In this document: one piece after another, positions 28,558-36,241 of the stretch | How positions within the stretch are numbered: the stretch's first letter is position 1 | Layout: every line of letters starts with the position of its first letter | Origin: JAPKYZ01 sp033763835 | Lineage (GTDB): Bacteria > Acidobacteriota > Terriglobia > Bryobacterales > Bryobacteraceae | Reading direction: 5' to 3' | Assembly (NCBI GenBank): GCA_033763835.1 | Contig: JANRJS010000037.1 | Coordinates: 124,001-188,000 of the forward strand | Length of the DNA: 64,000 nt | Program-made: the position numbers and the translations under genes | The notes under the pieces: model-generated | Told to the model about the DNA's origin: nothing | The model's database searches: none | What the model saw: the letters and a program-made list of their open reading frames with translations, nothing else

Positions 28558-28814
28558 TTGATTTTCAGTCGCTCTTCGACGCGAGTTAGGCGATTGTCGA
28601 TCTCGACGACTTTTCCGGTGAGAACGTCGATGGAGTGCTCCATACGGCTCATGCGGCGGTCGAGCTCGCTGAATCGACGGTCGATTTCATTGAAGCGGGA
28701 ATCCACATGGTGCCGCAGGTCGCCCAAACGCGAGTTGTTGAGGAGAATGCCAATCAGCGCCGTCAAAGACGGTAATGTCGCCGCGATGGCGGTCATCGTG
28801 AATTGCGCGTCCAT
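28554..28814 (-). CDS. Small membrane-anchored coiled-coil protein
   Basis: 86 aa. One N-terminal TM helix (about 7-27) followed by a heptad-patterned helix (DRRFSELDRRMSRMEHSIDV and on to the C-terminus) that should form a coiled coil. Similar small proteins are common in Acidobacteriota and Cyanobacteria without assigned function. TATACT (28828-28823) lies 8 nt before ATG 28814. Its stop overlaps the hydrolase start. Confidence 0.7.
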   Translation of the reverse strand: MDAQFTMTAIAATLPSLTALIGILLNNSRLGDLRHHVDSRFNEIDRRFSELDRRMSRMEHSIDVLTGKVVEIDNRLTRVEERLKIN

Positions 28815-28829
28815 CGCTTTCGAGTATAG

Positions 28830-29582
28830 CTATTCTTCCGGCGACTTCCGCGACAGATCCTCGGCCAGAATGATCGCTTCCGCGAGGTCTTTCATGGGTC
28901 GGCGGAGGCGGCGGCTCTCGTTGCGAAGCCGCAAATATGCCTCTTCCTCGGTCAACTGATAACGATGCTGGAGAATGCCTTTGGCGCGCTCGACCAACTT
29001 GCGAGTTTCGAGCTGCCGCTTCATTTCCTGCGTCTCTTCGAGCAGGCGGGCGTTCTGTTCGGCAAGCAGGGATTTCGAAAGCGCCCCGCCCATTTGTTCG
29101 CCAATAAAGGTCACTAGGGCGACAACATCGGGGACATGCTCGTGGGCGTCACGGTGGTGGACGTTGATCACGCCGATGACCTCCCCGCCCGAGATGAGCG
29201 GAACCGATAGAAACGCCTCGTAGTTGTCTTCGACCAAAGTTTGGAATCGTTTGAAGCGGCGGTCCGCGGAAGCGTTGGCGGGTAACGCAACGACGGATTT
29301 GTGTTCCGCCACCCATCCAGTGACGCCTTCCCCCATCTTGATCCGCAGAATGCCGAGATCTTCCTTATGAGGAACTTGGGAGGCGCGAAGCACCATCTCA
29401 CCCGATTCGCGTTCGATCAGATACACCAAGCAAGCGTCGCATTCGGTGACTTGCACGGTGAGACCGACAATTTCACCCAACATTTCGTCGATCGAGAGCT
29501 CCGAACTGACGATGTTCGAGATGCGATGGAGGAGCGCGACTTGCGTTTGGGACACCTCCGGCGCGGCGGTTTGAGCGGCCAT
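28830..29582 (-). CDS. GAF-ANTAR transcription antiterminator
   Basis: 250 aa. GAF sensor domain at about 28-180 (ACLVYLIERESGEMVLRAS, FLSVPLISGGEVIGVINVHH), coiled-coil linker, then a C-terminal ANTAR RNA-binding domain at about 192-245 (LVERAKGILQHRYQLTEEEAYLRL). ANTAR proteins bind paired hexaloop hairpins in leaders and allow RNA polymerase to read through terminators. The GAF ligand is unknown. TAGGCT (29593-29588) lies 5 nt before ATG 29582. No ANTAR target hairpin pair was recognised in the window. Confidence 0.88.
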   Translation of the reverse strand: MAAQTAAPEVSQTQVALLHRISNIVSSELSIDEMLGEIVGLTVQVTECDACLVYLIERESGEMVLRASQVPHKEDLGILRIKMGEGVTGWVAEHKSVVALPANASADRRFKRFQTLVEDNYEAFLSVPLISGGEVIGVINVHHRDAHEHVPDVVALVTFIGEQMGGALSKSLLAEQNARLLEETQEMKRQLETRKLVERAKGILQHRYQLTEEEAYLRLRNESRRLRRPMKDLAEAIILAEDLSRKSPEE

Positions 29583-29736
29583 ATTTCAGCCTAAACGCCC
29601 GGTTTTCGCGGGGTCCAATTGAATCTTTTTATGTGGACGATCCGGGAAATCCCGGCGGAGAGAGACCATAGAAACTCGAACCATTTGAAACAAAGAGGCT
29701 TACGGAGAGGACAGCGGCAAAAGTGTGGCTTTTTCG

Positions 29737-30705
29737 CTAAATGTGCGGCGGATTCACCCGGCTTTCAAAAAAGCGGATCGTGCGCTCAATGCCATCGCGG
29801 AGCGATGTGCGCCGAACACCAGGCACGCGTGCGCGCAATTCGGCGTCGTCCATGCGATAGGCAACCGGTACCGCGTTGCCCGCGGCGGTAATCAAGCCGC
29901 GAGCTTCCGGCCGCAATTCCTCGAAAAGCGCGATGAGATCGGTCATGTCCACGATGTCCCCGGCGACATTGAAAACGTGTGCGCCAGTTAAGGGAGAGTA
30001 GAGACAAGCGAGGAAAGTCGCGGCGATATCTTCGACGAACTGCAAGTCCATCTTGCCGGTGGTGCGAATTTGGAATGGCTTTCGCTCCGCCACCGACCGC
30101 ATGGCGAGTGTCGGATCGGCGGTCAACCCGGTGTCGCGCCCCGGCCCATAGACGGTCCAAGGACGAAGGGCGATCGAAGAGATGCCGTTCTGCGCGAAAA
30201 AGACGCGTGCATTGCCTTCGTTGGCCTGCTTAAAGACGCCGTAGTGCGTGGAGGGCTGGGGAGTGTCGCGCTCGGTGAGCGGGCGGTCTTCGTAGAAAGA
30301 GGGCGGACCCCAAACGGCGCTCGAACTGGCGTAGGTAATGCGAACATCGCGGCCGGAATCGCGCGCGGCCTCGAAGACATTTAGCGTTCCGATGACGTCG
30401 ATCAGTCCACCCGATACGGGATTCGCCGCGCAATAGGGCATTAGGACGGCGGCCATGTGGCAAATATGCGTGACGCCCGAATCCTTGACGAGCGTCTTAA
30501 CCGCCGCCGTATCCTCGATCGCTCCGGTCGCGAGCGTCAGGCGGGACGAGTCGTAGTCCGGCGCGATAAGCTTGAGCCGCCAGGGATCGCCGGTCTGATC
30601 GAAGGCGACCACCCGAGCGCCGCCCTCAAGAGCGAGTTTGACGATCCACGCACCGATACAGCCGTGCGCACCGGTGACGAAGAGCGTCGAGTCTTGGTAG
30701 TTCAA
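29737..30705 (-). CDS. NAD-dependent epimerase/dehydratase (extended SDR)
   Basis: 322 aa. Rossmann glycine motif TGAHGCIG (11-18), TYASSSAVWG with the catalytic Ser region, and the YxxxK pair in THYGVFKQ. Acts on nucleotide sugars or related substrates using NAD(P). Last gene of a minus-strand run, 16 bp after the peroxiredoxin gene. The C-terminus contains RTIRFFESR. The 154 bp between it and the GAF-ANTAR gene hold nothing recognised. Confidence 0.85.
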   Translation of the reverse strand: MNYQDSTLFVTGAHGCIGAWIVKLALEGGARVVAFDQTGDPWRLKLIAPDYDSSRLTLATGAIEDTAAVKTLVKDSGVTHICHMAAVLMPYCAANPVSGGLIDVIGTLNVFEAARDSGRDVRITYASSSAVWGPPSFYEDRPLTERDTPQPSTHYGVFKQANEGNARVFFAQNGISSIALRPWTVYGPGRDTGLTADPTLAMRSVAERKPFQIRTTGKMDLQFVEDIAATFLACLYSPLTGAHVFNVAGDIVDMTDLIALFEELRPEARGLITAAGNAVPVAYRMDDAELRARVPGVRRTSLRDGIERTIRFFESRVNPPHI

Positions 30706-30721
30706 TCGATTTCGCTAAGGG

Positions 30722-31255
30722 CTAGTGCTTAAGCCGACTACAGGCGGTGACCGCGCCCGTGGGATCGATGGCCGCTCCGCCTTCGTCGATGTGCTGAATT
30801 TTGCCTTCCATATCGATGACGAACGTCGTCCGCGCGCACATGCCGTTAGGCATCAACACGCCGTACTTCTTAGCCGTTTCACGCGTCGAGAAATCGCTGA
30901 GCATGGGGAACGTCGCCATGATATGTTCCTTGGCCCAATGCCCGAGGCTCGGCAGCGAATCGGTGGAAATTCCAAACACCTGCGCGCCCGCTTCCTGAAA
31001 TTTGGCGATACCAGCCTGGTACGCCGTCATTTCCTTCGTTCAACCACCGGTGAAAGCGGCAGGGAAGAACGCCAGCACCACGGTGTTCTTGCCCTTGTAT
31101 TGCGAAAGCGAGTGCTTCTTGCCGTCCGTTCCCGAAAGGTCGGTGAATTCGGGGGCCATGTCGCCCACCTTAAGGTGAGTCTTGACCGGTGCGGGCGCTT
31201 GCGCGAAAGCGGCTATCGCCGCCGCGCTACCTGCAAATAATGTTCGTCGATTCAT
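30722..31255 (-). CDS. Selenoprotein peroxiredoxin (Sec at UGA)
   Basis: 177 aa if the in-frame TGA at 31042-31040 is read as selenocysteine (U72). The context P65-A-A-F-T-G-G-U72-T-K-E-M is the peroxiredoxin catalytic motif PxxxTxxC, with U at the peroxidatic cysteine. Both sides are well-formed AhpC/TSA sequence in the same frame (KVGDMAPEFTDL and VVLAFFP before; FGISTD and ARTTFVID after, with the catalytic Arg), so there is no frameshift. A bacterial SECIS-like hairpin follows. N-terminal signal MNRRTLFAGSAAAIAAFAQA suggests export. AAGGAG before ATG 31255. Alternative: a nonsense mutation or sequencing error. Confidence 0.82.
30997..31042 (-). promoter_or_regulatory. Bacterial SECIS-like stem-loop behind the UGA
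   Basis: Reading the minus strand from the UGA (31042-31040): lower stem GAAAU / AUUUC (31033-31029 with 31001-30997), internal loop GAC/AA, upper stem GGCG-UACCA / UGGUA-U-CGCC with a single bulged U (31008), apical loop GGC (31016-31014). The loop starts 23 nt after the UGA and begins with G-G. Loop distance, bulged U and G-rich apex agree with known bacterial SECIS elements bound by SelB. Confidence 0.7.
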
Positions 31256-31288
31256 GGCAATCTCCTTGTCGAATAAGCTACCACGCAT

Positions 31289-32866
31289 CTACTCGCCGCC
31301 CGTGGAGAAGGCGTAGAGCGTGTTGTCGTAGGCGACGGCGAAAATGCGCCCGTTGGCCACCGCGAGTCCGCCGAAGTGGGTGAAGCTCTTCATGGCGTCG
31401 CCGGAGTTCCACAGTTCCGCGCCGGTCTCGGCGTCGAAGGCGTAGATCACCGCTTTGCCCGCCGGTGCGTTGGCGCGATCCGCGGAGCTTAGGAGGCGAC
31501 CGTTCGCGTCCACCTGCTTGACATTCTCGCCGCTCGATATCGCAAAAACCATTCCGTTGACGACGACCGGCGGTTCCGCCATGTTCATATTGCGCGAGCG
31601 CCAGACATTCTTAAGAACGGGTTTGCCATCGACGGTATCTACCTTGAAGGCCATGATGCTGCCGTCGGGAGTTTCGCCGTGCTCCTTCTCGAATTTGTCC
31701 GATTGTGGCGCCTGCGGGCCCCACGCCGGGGCGTATAGCCAGCGGTCGCCCTTCTCGGATTCGTAAGTCGCCATCGCGCCCCAGAATCCGCGGCCGGCGA
31801 AGTGGACTTCCTCATTGGTGAGCAGCTTCGAGCGGAACAACGGCGTGCGCTTATCTTCGCCACCCAGTTTCTTCGCGTCGAGCAGGTAAATCACGCCTTC
31901 TTTCCCCGACCCGGCGACCAGCTCCCAATCCTTGTACTTGAAAACGATGGGCGACATGTTTCCCATGTCCAGATCTTTTTTGGTAATCCAGGCGCGGTTA
32001 GCGGGCGTGTAGTAGTCGGCAAGCTTTAGTTCCTTGCCTTCCATCCTGACGCCCAGAAAGCTGTCGGCAAGTTTCCCGGCGGCGGGGTCGTAGGCTCCGT
32101 CGCCCGTTTCGCCGATTACCATTCCGTCGCTCGTTACGGCCACTCCCGCGCGTCCCCAGATACCCGCGCCGCCGGTGGTGGTTGCGAAAACGGCCGACAC
32201 CGGGCGCGCCGGGTCTTTCAGATCCATTGCGTAGATCGCCGACTTCGCTCCGTTGCAACCTTGCGAAGTGGCGGTGTAGATCACGTCGTTTACGACGGTC
32301 AAACTCCAGTTCTTCGAGAAAGCCGGCACGAATTGTGTAGGCGCGACGCGATCCTCGCCGTTCACCGCGTTGATCGTGCGCAGCTTACCGTCGCTAGTGA
32401 TTAAGTAAACGTTCAACTCGTTCAAGCCGGGGCCGGGGCGGCGGCGATGGATTACCGGCGTCGCGTTCAGCGCGTTCGGGCAGAGCCAGTGTCCGGGATT
32501 GCGCGGAGTGCCTTCGGCGGTGAATTGGCGGGTCCAGAAAACCTTCCCCGTGTCGGCGTCGACCGCGGTGACGTTGTCGGCGGAACCGGCCACTATCACT
32601 AGGTCCTTGAACCCCTTGTCGGTGATGACAGGATTGACCGTCACAGGAACCGTGAGCGAGTTCAATTCCTTCGCCGTGTTGGCTACCTTCAACGACCACT
32701 CGAGCTTAAGCTTCTTAACGTTCGCTTTCGTGATGTCGGTTTCGGCTTTCGCCCAACCGGTACGTTGCGGGTCGCCGCCAAATTGGGTCCAATCGCCGGC
32801 GAGTAACGCCGAGACAAGCGCAAGCGGCGCCATCGTCGCGCAGAAGTTCGCGAACAGTTTCTTCAT
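31289..32866 (-). CDS. PQQ-type beta-propeller (quinoprotein-like), secreted
   Basis: 525 aa from ATG 32866 (MKKLFANF..), with a signal sequence ending near ALLAGDW. Repeated tryptophan-docking-like blades (VTAVDADTGKVFWTRQF, VIYAFDAETGAELWNSG) predict an eight-bladed propeller, as in PQQ dehydrogenases or BamB-like proteins. The Cys-Cys pair and Asp typical of true PQQ alcohol dehydrogenases are not evident, so enzymatic activity is uncertain. 8 bp after the GH31-like gene and 33 bp before the peroxiredoxin start: one transcription unit. Confidence 0.82.
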   Translation of the reverse strand: MKKLFANFCATMAPLALVSALLAGDWTQFGGDPQRTGWAKAETDITKANVKKLKLEWSLKVANTAKELNSLTVPVTVNPVITDKGFKDLVIVAGSADNVTAVDADTGKVFWTRQFTAEGTPRNPGHWLCPNALNATPVIHRRRPGPGLNELNVYLITSDGKLRTINAVNGEDRVAPTQFVPAFSKNWSLTVVNDVIYTATSQGCNGAKSAIYAMDLKDPARPVSAVFATTTGGAGIWGRAGVAVTSDGMVIGETGDGAYDPAAGKLADSFLGVRMEGKELKLADYYTPANRAWITKKDLDMGNMSPIVFKYKDWELVAGSGKEGVIYLLDAKKLGGEDKRTPLFRSKLLTNEEVHFAGRGFWGAMATYESEKGDRWLYAPAWGPQAPQSDKFEKEHGETPDGSIMAFKVDTVDGKPVLKNVWRSRNMNMAEPPVVVNGMVFAISSGENVKQVDANGRLLSSADRANAPAGKAVIYAFDAETGAELWNSGDAMKSFTHFGGLAVANGRIFAVAYDNTLYAFSTGGE

Positions 32867-32874
32867 TGGGAGGC

Positions 32875-33912
32875 CTACCATCCTTGTCGAAATCCGGCGC
32901 TCAAGATCAGGTTGTCGCCCAAGCGGGCGCGCAACGGAATGCGGAGCGTTCGGCTCTTCGGATCATATGACCATTCCGTGGGCGCAAGCAATCGCCCGTC
33001 GAGATCGACGGAAGCGGGCGCGGGAACGTGATGCGCCATCCACACGTAATCGCGATCGACAGCGGCTTCGATCTGCAGCCGCAGGAAATCGCCCGCAGGG
33101 GCCGCATGAGTTTGCGTGATGCGATCGACTTCGGGCTCGTAGATGAAGTACTCGGCGCCGAGTTTGGGGTAGTAGTGCAACTCGCAAAGCCCGTCTTTGT
33201 TGAGCGGGACGATCGATCCGTTCTTGGCGAACATCGAGCCGGCCGTTGTGGGAATCGTGCGGCGGCCCGGAAATTCGCGGCCGGAGCGAAGGTTCGTCCA
33301 GAGCCCCGGCGGCAAATAGATAGTCGGCTTCGCCGCCACCAGGATTTCGTCCCCAAACATAAATTGATCGTCGTGTTTCCAGGAGAGCGGATCGAAAGGA
33401 AACTGAATCCGCATCGGACGGACAGGAGGAATGCCCCGATCGTTGATCTCTTGCAGGTAAGTCAAGATGTGAAACTCGAACTCGCGATCTAGAGCCTTAG
33501 GGAACCACGCGGGGCGCAGAGCGGCGAACGATTCCAGATCGCGCCGTACCTCTATGGATTGCGGATCGACGGCGTGTAAGCGCTCTAGCGCGGCTTTCGG
33601 ATTCGGACCCGCCGCGTAAACTCGATCGCCGCCTGGCGTCCGTCGAGTCTCGAGGAATGCTTTTCCGATGGCGCTCGCCTCGATACGGCCGCCACGCGCG
33701 ATTACTAGCAAGTCGCTCGACCGAATGCGCACTTCGTTCTGCAGGTCCTCAATGGTGAGATCGACGGAGGGATCCGCGTGCCGGGCGGGCGAAAGATGAT
33801 CGCGTAGACGCAGCGTGCCCGCGTCCACCCACACGATCTCGGCCTTCGGAAACTGGAACGTATCGCCGAAACGCTGCCAATCGGCGGCGAGCGCGACCCA
33901 CAGAGCGATCAC
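32875..33912 (-). CDS. GH31 C-terminal-domain protein lacking the catalytic barrel
   Basis: 345 aa from GTG 33912, which overlaps the M24 stop as GTGA. Residues about 200-345 match the end of glycoside hydrolase family 31 enzymes (MRIQFPFDPLSWKHDDQFMFG, IYLPPGLWTNLRSG, MFAKNGSIVPL), that is the last barrel helix and the C-terminal beta-sandwich. The (beta/alpha)8 barrel with the catalytic Asp pair is missing: only about 195 residues precede it. Short signal-like N-terminus (IALWVALAADW). Probably a carbohydrate-binding relic or a new role, not an active glucosidase. Confidence 0.65.
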   Translation of the reverse strand: MIALWVALAADWQRFGDTFQFPKAEIVWVDAGTLRLRDHLSPARHADPSVDLTIEDLQNEVRIRSSDLLVIARGGRIEASAIGKAFLETRRTPGGDRVYAAGPNPKAALERLHAVDPQSIEVRRDLESFAALRPAWFPKALDREFEFHILTYLQEINDRGIPPVRPMRIQFPFDPLSWKHDDQFMFGDEILVAAKPTIYLPPGLWTNLRSGREFPGRRTIPTTAGSMFAKNGSIVPLNKDGLCELHYYPKLGAEYFIYEPEVDRITQTHAAPAGDFLRLQIEAAVDRDYVWMAHHVPAPASVDLDGRLLAPTEWSYDPKSRTLRIPLRARLGDNLILSAGFRQGW

Positions 33913-35093
33913 GGCAGCAACCGCAGCAAAGCGCTCTGCACTTCGCCAGTCACCATCGCGCGTTCGCCGATGTGAACATTCAGTTCGCTGCGAATTCCAA
34001 ACTCGGGCAGGTAGACACCGGGTTCGATCGAGAAGCAAGTACCGCGAATCAATTGCCGCTCGTCGTGCGTTTCGAGATTATCCATATTCGCGCCGGTGCC
34101 ATGCACCTCTTCGCCGATCGAGTGCCCAGTGCGGTGGAAGAAGGCATCGGCCAGCCCATGAGCGCGAATATGCTCCCGGCAAGCGTCGTCTACTTCGAAT
34201 CCTCGAATCGTTTCGCCCGCTGCGACAGCCCGCCGCACTCGTTCGACAGCCCGGTCCCGCGCACCGGCGACGACCGCGAATATCTCGTCCATGCGCGAAG
34301 GCGGATCGGCTCCGCAATACCCGGTCCAGGTGATGTCGTAGTAAACCGCGCTGGGTTCGCGCAGCTTTGCCCATAAATCGATGAGCACCAGATCGCCCTT
34401 CCCGATTTGGCGCGACGATTCGGGCGTAGGTTCGTAATGCGGGTCCGAAGCGTTCTCGTTCACCGCGACGATCGGTCCGTGATCGGTAAACAATCCTTCG
34501 CGTTGGAACGATTCGAGGATGAATTGTTTGATCGCGAACTCGTTCGTCGGACTCCCGGCGCGTAAACGATCGGCGATCTTGTCGAAAGCGGCGCTCCGGA
34601 TCGAGTCGACTTTCCGGCCCGCGCGAATGTGCTGTTCGAACTGCGCGCCGCTCCAAACCGCTTCGAATCGCTGGATCAGATCGGCGGAGGAAGCGACTTC
34701 GCAACCGAGCGCCCGCACCAACTCGACAGTTCCCGCGTCCACCATCGCGACATAAGGCACTGCGCAGTCGGGCGAGTATTGCATAGCGACTCGCCGAGCG
34801 CTTCCGAGCGCGCTCCGCAAAGCCTCGCGCTGCTCCACCCAACCGGCGTAGGCGATCGCCCGTCCCGGCAGGGCGTCGAGCATGCGCGATTCGATTTTGT
34901 GTACGAGTTTCGTGGGCTCGCCATGCGCGGGGACGAAGTAGTACCAGCGGCGGGTCGGCGTTTGCGCAGGCGAAAACTTTAGGACGCGATAGGCGAGTGG
35001 GTCGCGATGATGGTGGTCGAAGAACAGCCATCCGTCGAGCGCAGCTTCACGCAGCGCTTCCTGAATCGCGGCGACATCTAGAGACGCTCCCAA
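33909..35093 (-). CDS. M24-family metallopeptidase (Xaa-Pro aminopeptidase-like)
   Basis: 394 aa from TTG 35093, which has GGAGG 4 nt upstream and overlaps the Wzt-like stop by 16 bp; the longer upstream frame is shadow. N-terminal creatinase-type domain (about 1-165), then pita-bread fold. Metal ligands by motif: D in VLIDLWAK, D in YYDITWTG, H in GHSIGEEVHG, E in FSIEPGVY, E in RSELNVHI. Predicted to cleave Xaa-Pro dipeptides or similar. Confidence 0.88.
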   Translation of the reverse strand: MGASLDVAAIQEALREAALDGWLFFDHHHRDPLAYRVLKFSPAQTPTRRWYYFVPAHGEPTKLVHKIESRMLDALPGRAIAYAGWVEQREALRSALGSARRVAMQYSPDCAVPYVAMVDAGTVELVRALGCEVASSADLIQRFEAVWSGAQFEQHIRAGRKVDSIRSAAFDKIADRLRAGSPTNEFAIKQFILESFQREGLFTDHGPIVAVNENASDPHYEPTPESSRQIGKGDLVLIDLWAKLREPSAVYYDITWTGYCGADPPSRMDEIFAVVAGARDRAVERVRRAVAAGETIRGFEVDDACREHIRAHGLADAFFHRTGHSIGEEVHGTGANMDNLETHDERQLIRGTCFSIEPGVYLPEFGIRSELNVHIGERAMVTGEVQSALLRLLP

Positions 35094-36229
35094 GCGACCT
35101 CCGCTTCGAGGTTCGCCACGCCCGCATGGTCGCGCGCGTCGATCACCGTGAACGAGACGAAATCGTCGCGCCAATCCTGGCTGCGACCGTCGGCGTGCTG
35201 GGTGGCCACGGTGAGAGTATAGTCGCCGCGCGTGAGCAGACACCGAAACGCAAAACGAACGGCGAATCGTTCGCCCGCCGCGAAGGGTCCGATCGCGAGT
35301 CCTTCGACGCGTGTGTTCGTGCCGTAGACGTCGATGCCAAGCGAGTTGCGGATGAGCAAGCCGACGACGATCGACGGGCAGTCCCGCCGCGCTTCGGCGC
35401 GAATCTCGATAGAAGCGCGCTCGCCGGAGTCGAAGGAGGAAAGAGGAGTAACGGAGAGAATGCGGCTTACGCCATCGCCATGGGACGCGTCGCTTGTGGC
35501 GGGGTCATCGCCCGCGTGCACCAGCGCCACATAGCGATTAACAACCTCGCCCGGCGCGCCCAGTGCCGCAACCTTCCCGTCGACGAGCAAGACGGTCCGG
35601 TCCGCCAAGCGCTTCACTAGTCCAAGATCGTGCGAGACGAAAAGAATCGTCTTGCCGCTCCGCTTAAACTCGTCGAACTTGCGGATGCAGCGATTAGCGA
35701 ATCGCGCGTCGCCCACGGCCAGCGCTTCGTCCACGATCAGAATATCGGGATCGACTTGCACCGCCGCGGCGAAAGCCAACCGCACGTACATCCCGCTCGA
35801 ATACTCTTTGACGGGACGGTCGAGAAACCCGCCGATCTCGGCGAAGTCGGCGATAGCTGGCAGGCGCTTCTCGGTTTCGAAGCGCGAGAAGCCCTGAATT
35901 TCGCCGGTGAGATAAACGTTCTCCCGACCCGTAAATTCGGGATTGAATCCCGCGCCGAGTTCGAGTAGCGCGGCCACTCGTCCCTCCCGCTTCACCGTTC
36001 CTTCGCTGGGATCGAGGATGCCCGAGACGATTTGCAATAGCGTGCTCTTGCCCGAACCATTCGGGCCGACGATGGCGAACGTCTCGCCGCGATCGACCGT
36101 TAGCGAGATCCGGTCGAGCGCCCGAAATTCGCCGTGAAGGGCGGGAGCGAACGGGATCGATTCCAGCAAGCGGTCCGAAGGCCGCCGGTACTGAGGGAAT
36201 GTCTTCGAAACGCCGTCGAGAACGACCAA
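35078..36229 (-). CDS. Wzt/TagH-like polysaccharide ABC exporter ATPase
   Basis: 383 aa. Walker A GPNGSGKST at 55-63, signature-like KEYSSGMYVRL (about 140-150), Walker B ILIVDEAL, and VSHD H-loop. The C-terminal 140 residues (about 240-383) are a Wzt-type beta-sandwich that reads the modified end of O-antigen in other bacteria. The matching permease (Wzm-like) is not adjacent: upstream on this strand lie the phage-type genes, 12 bp away. TTG start at 36229 with GGCGAG before it. Confidence 0.88.
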   Translation of the reverse strand: MVVLDGVSKTFPQYRRPSDRLLESIPFAPALHGEFRALDRISLTVDRGETFAIVGPNGSGKSTLLQIVSGILDPSEGTVKREGRVAALLELGAGFNPEFTGRENVYLTGEIQGFSRFETEKRLPAIADFAEIGGFLDRPVKEYSSGMYVRLAFAAAVQVDPDILIVDEALAVGDARFANRCIRKFDEFKRSGKTILFVSHDLGLVKRLADRTVLLVDGKVAALGAPGEVVNRYVALVHAGDDPATSDASHGDGVSRILSVTPLSSFDSGERASIEIRAEARRDCPSIVVGLLIRNSLGIDVYGTNTRVEGLAIGPFAAGERFAVRFAFRCLLTRGDYTLTVATQHADGRSQDWRDDFVSFTVIDARDHAGVANLEAEVAWERL

Positions 36230-36241
36230 CTCGCCAGCGTA

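Noticed and set aside
30722..31288. Reading the peroxiredoxin as two genes or as a frameshifted pseudogene
   Set aside because: Both halves are in the same frame and the only interruption is TGA at the catalytic Cys column, with a hairpin behind it.
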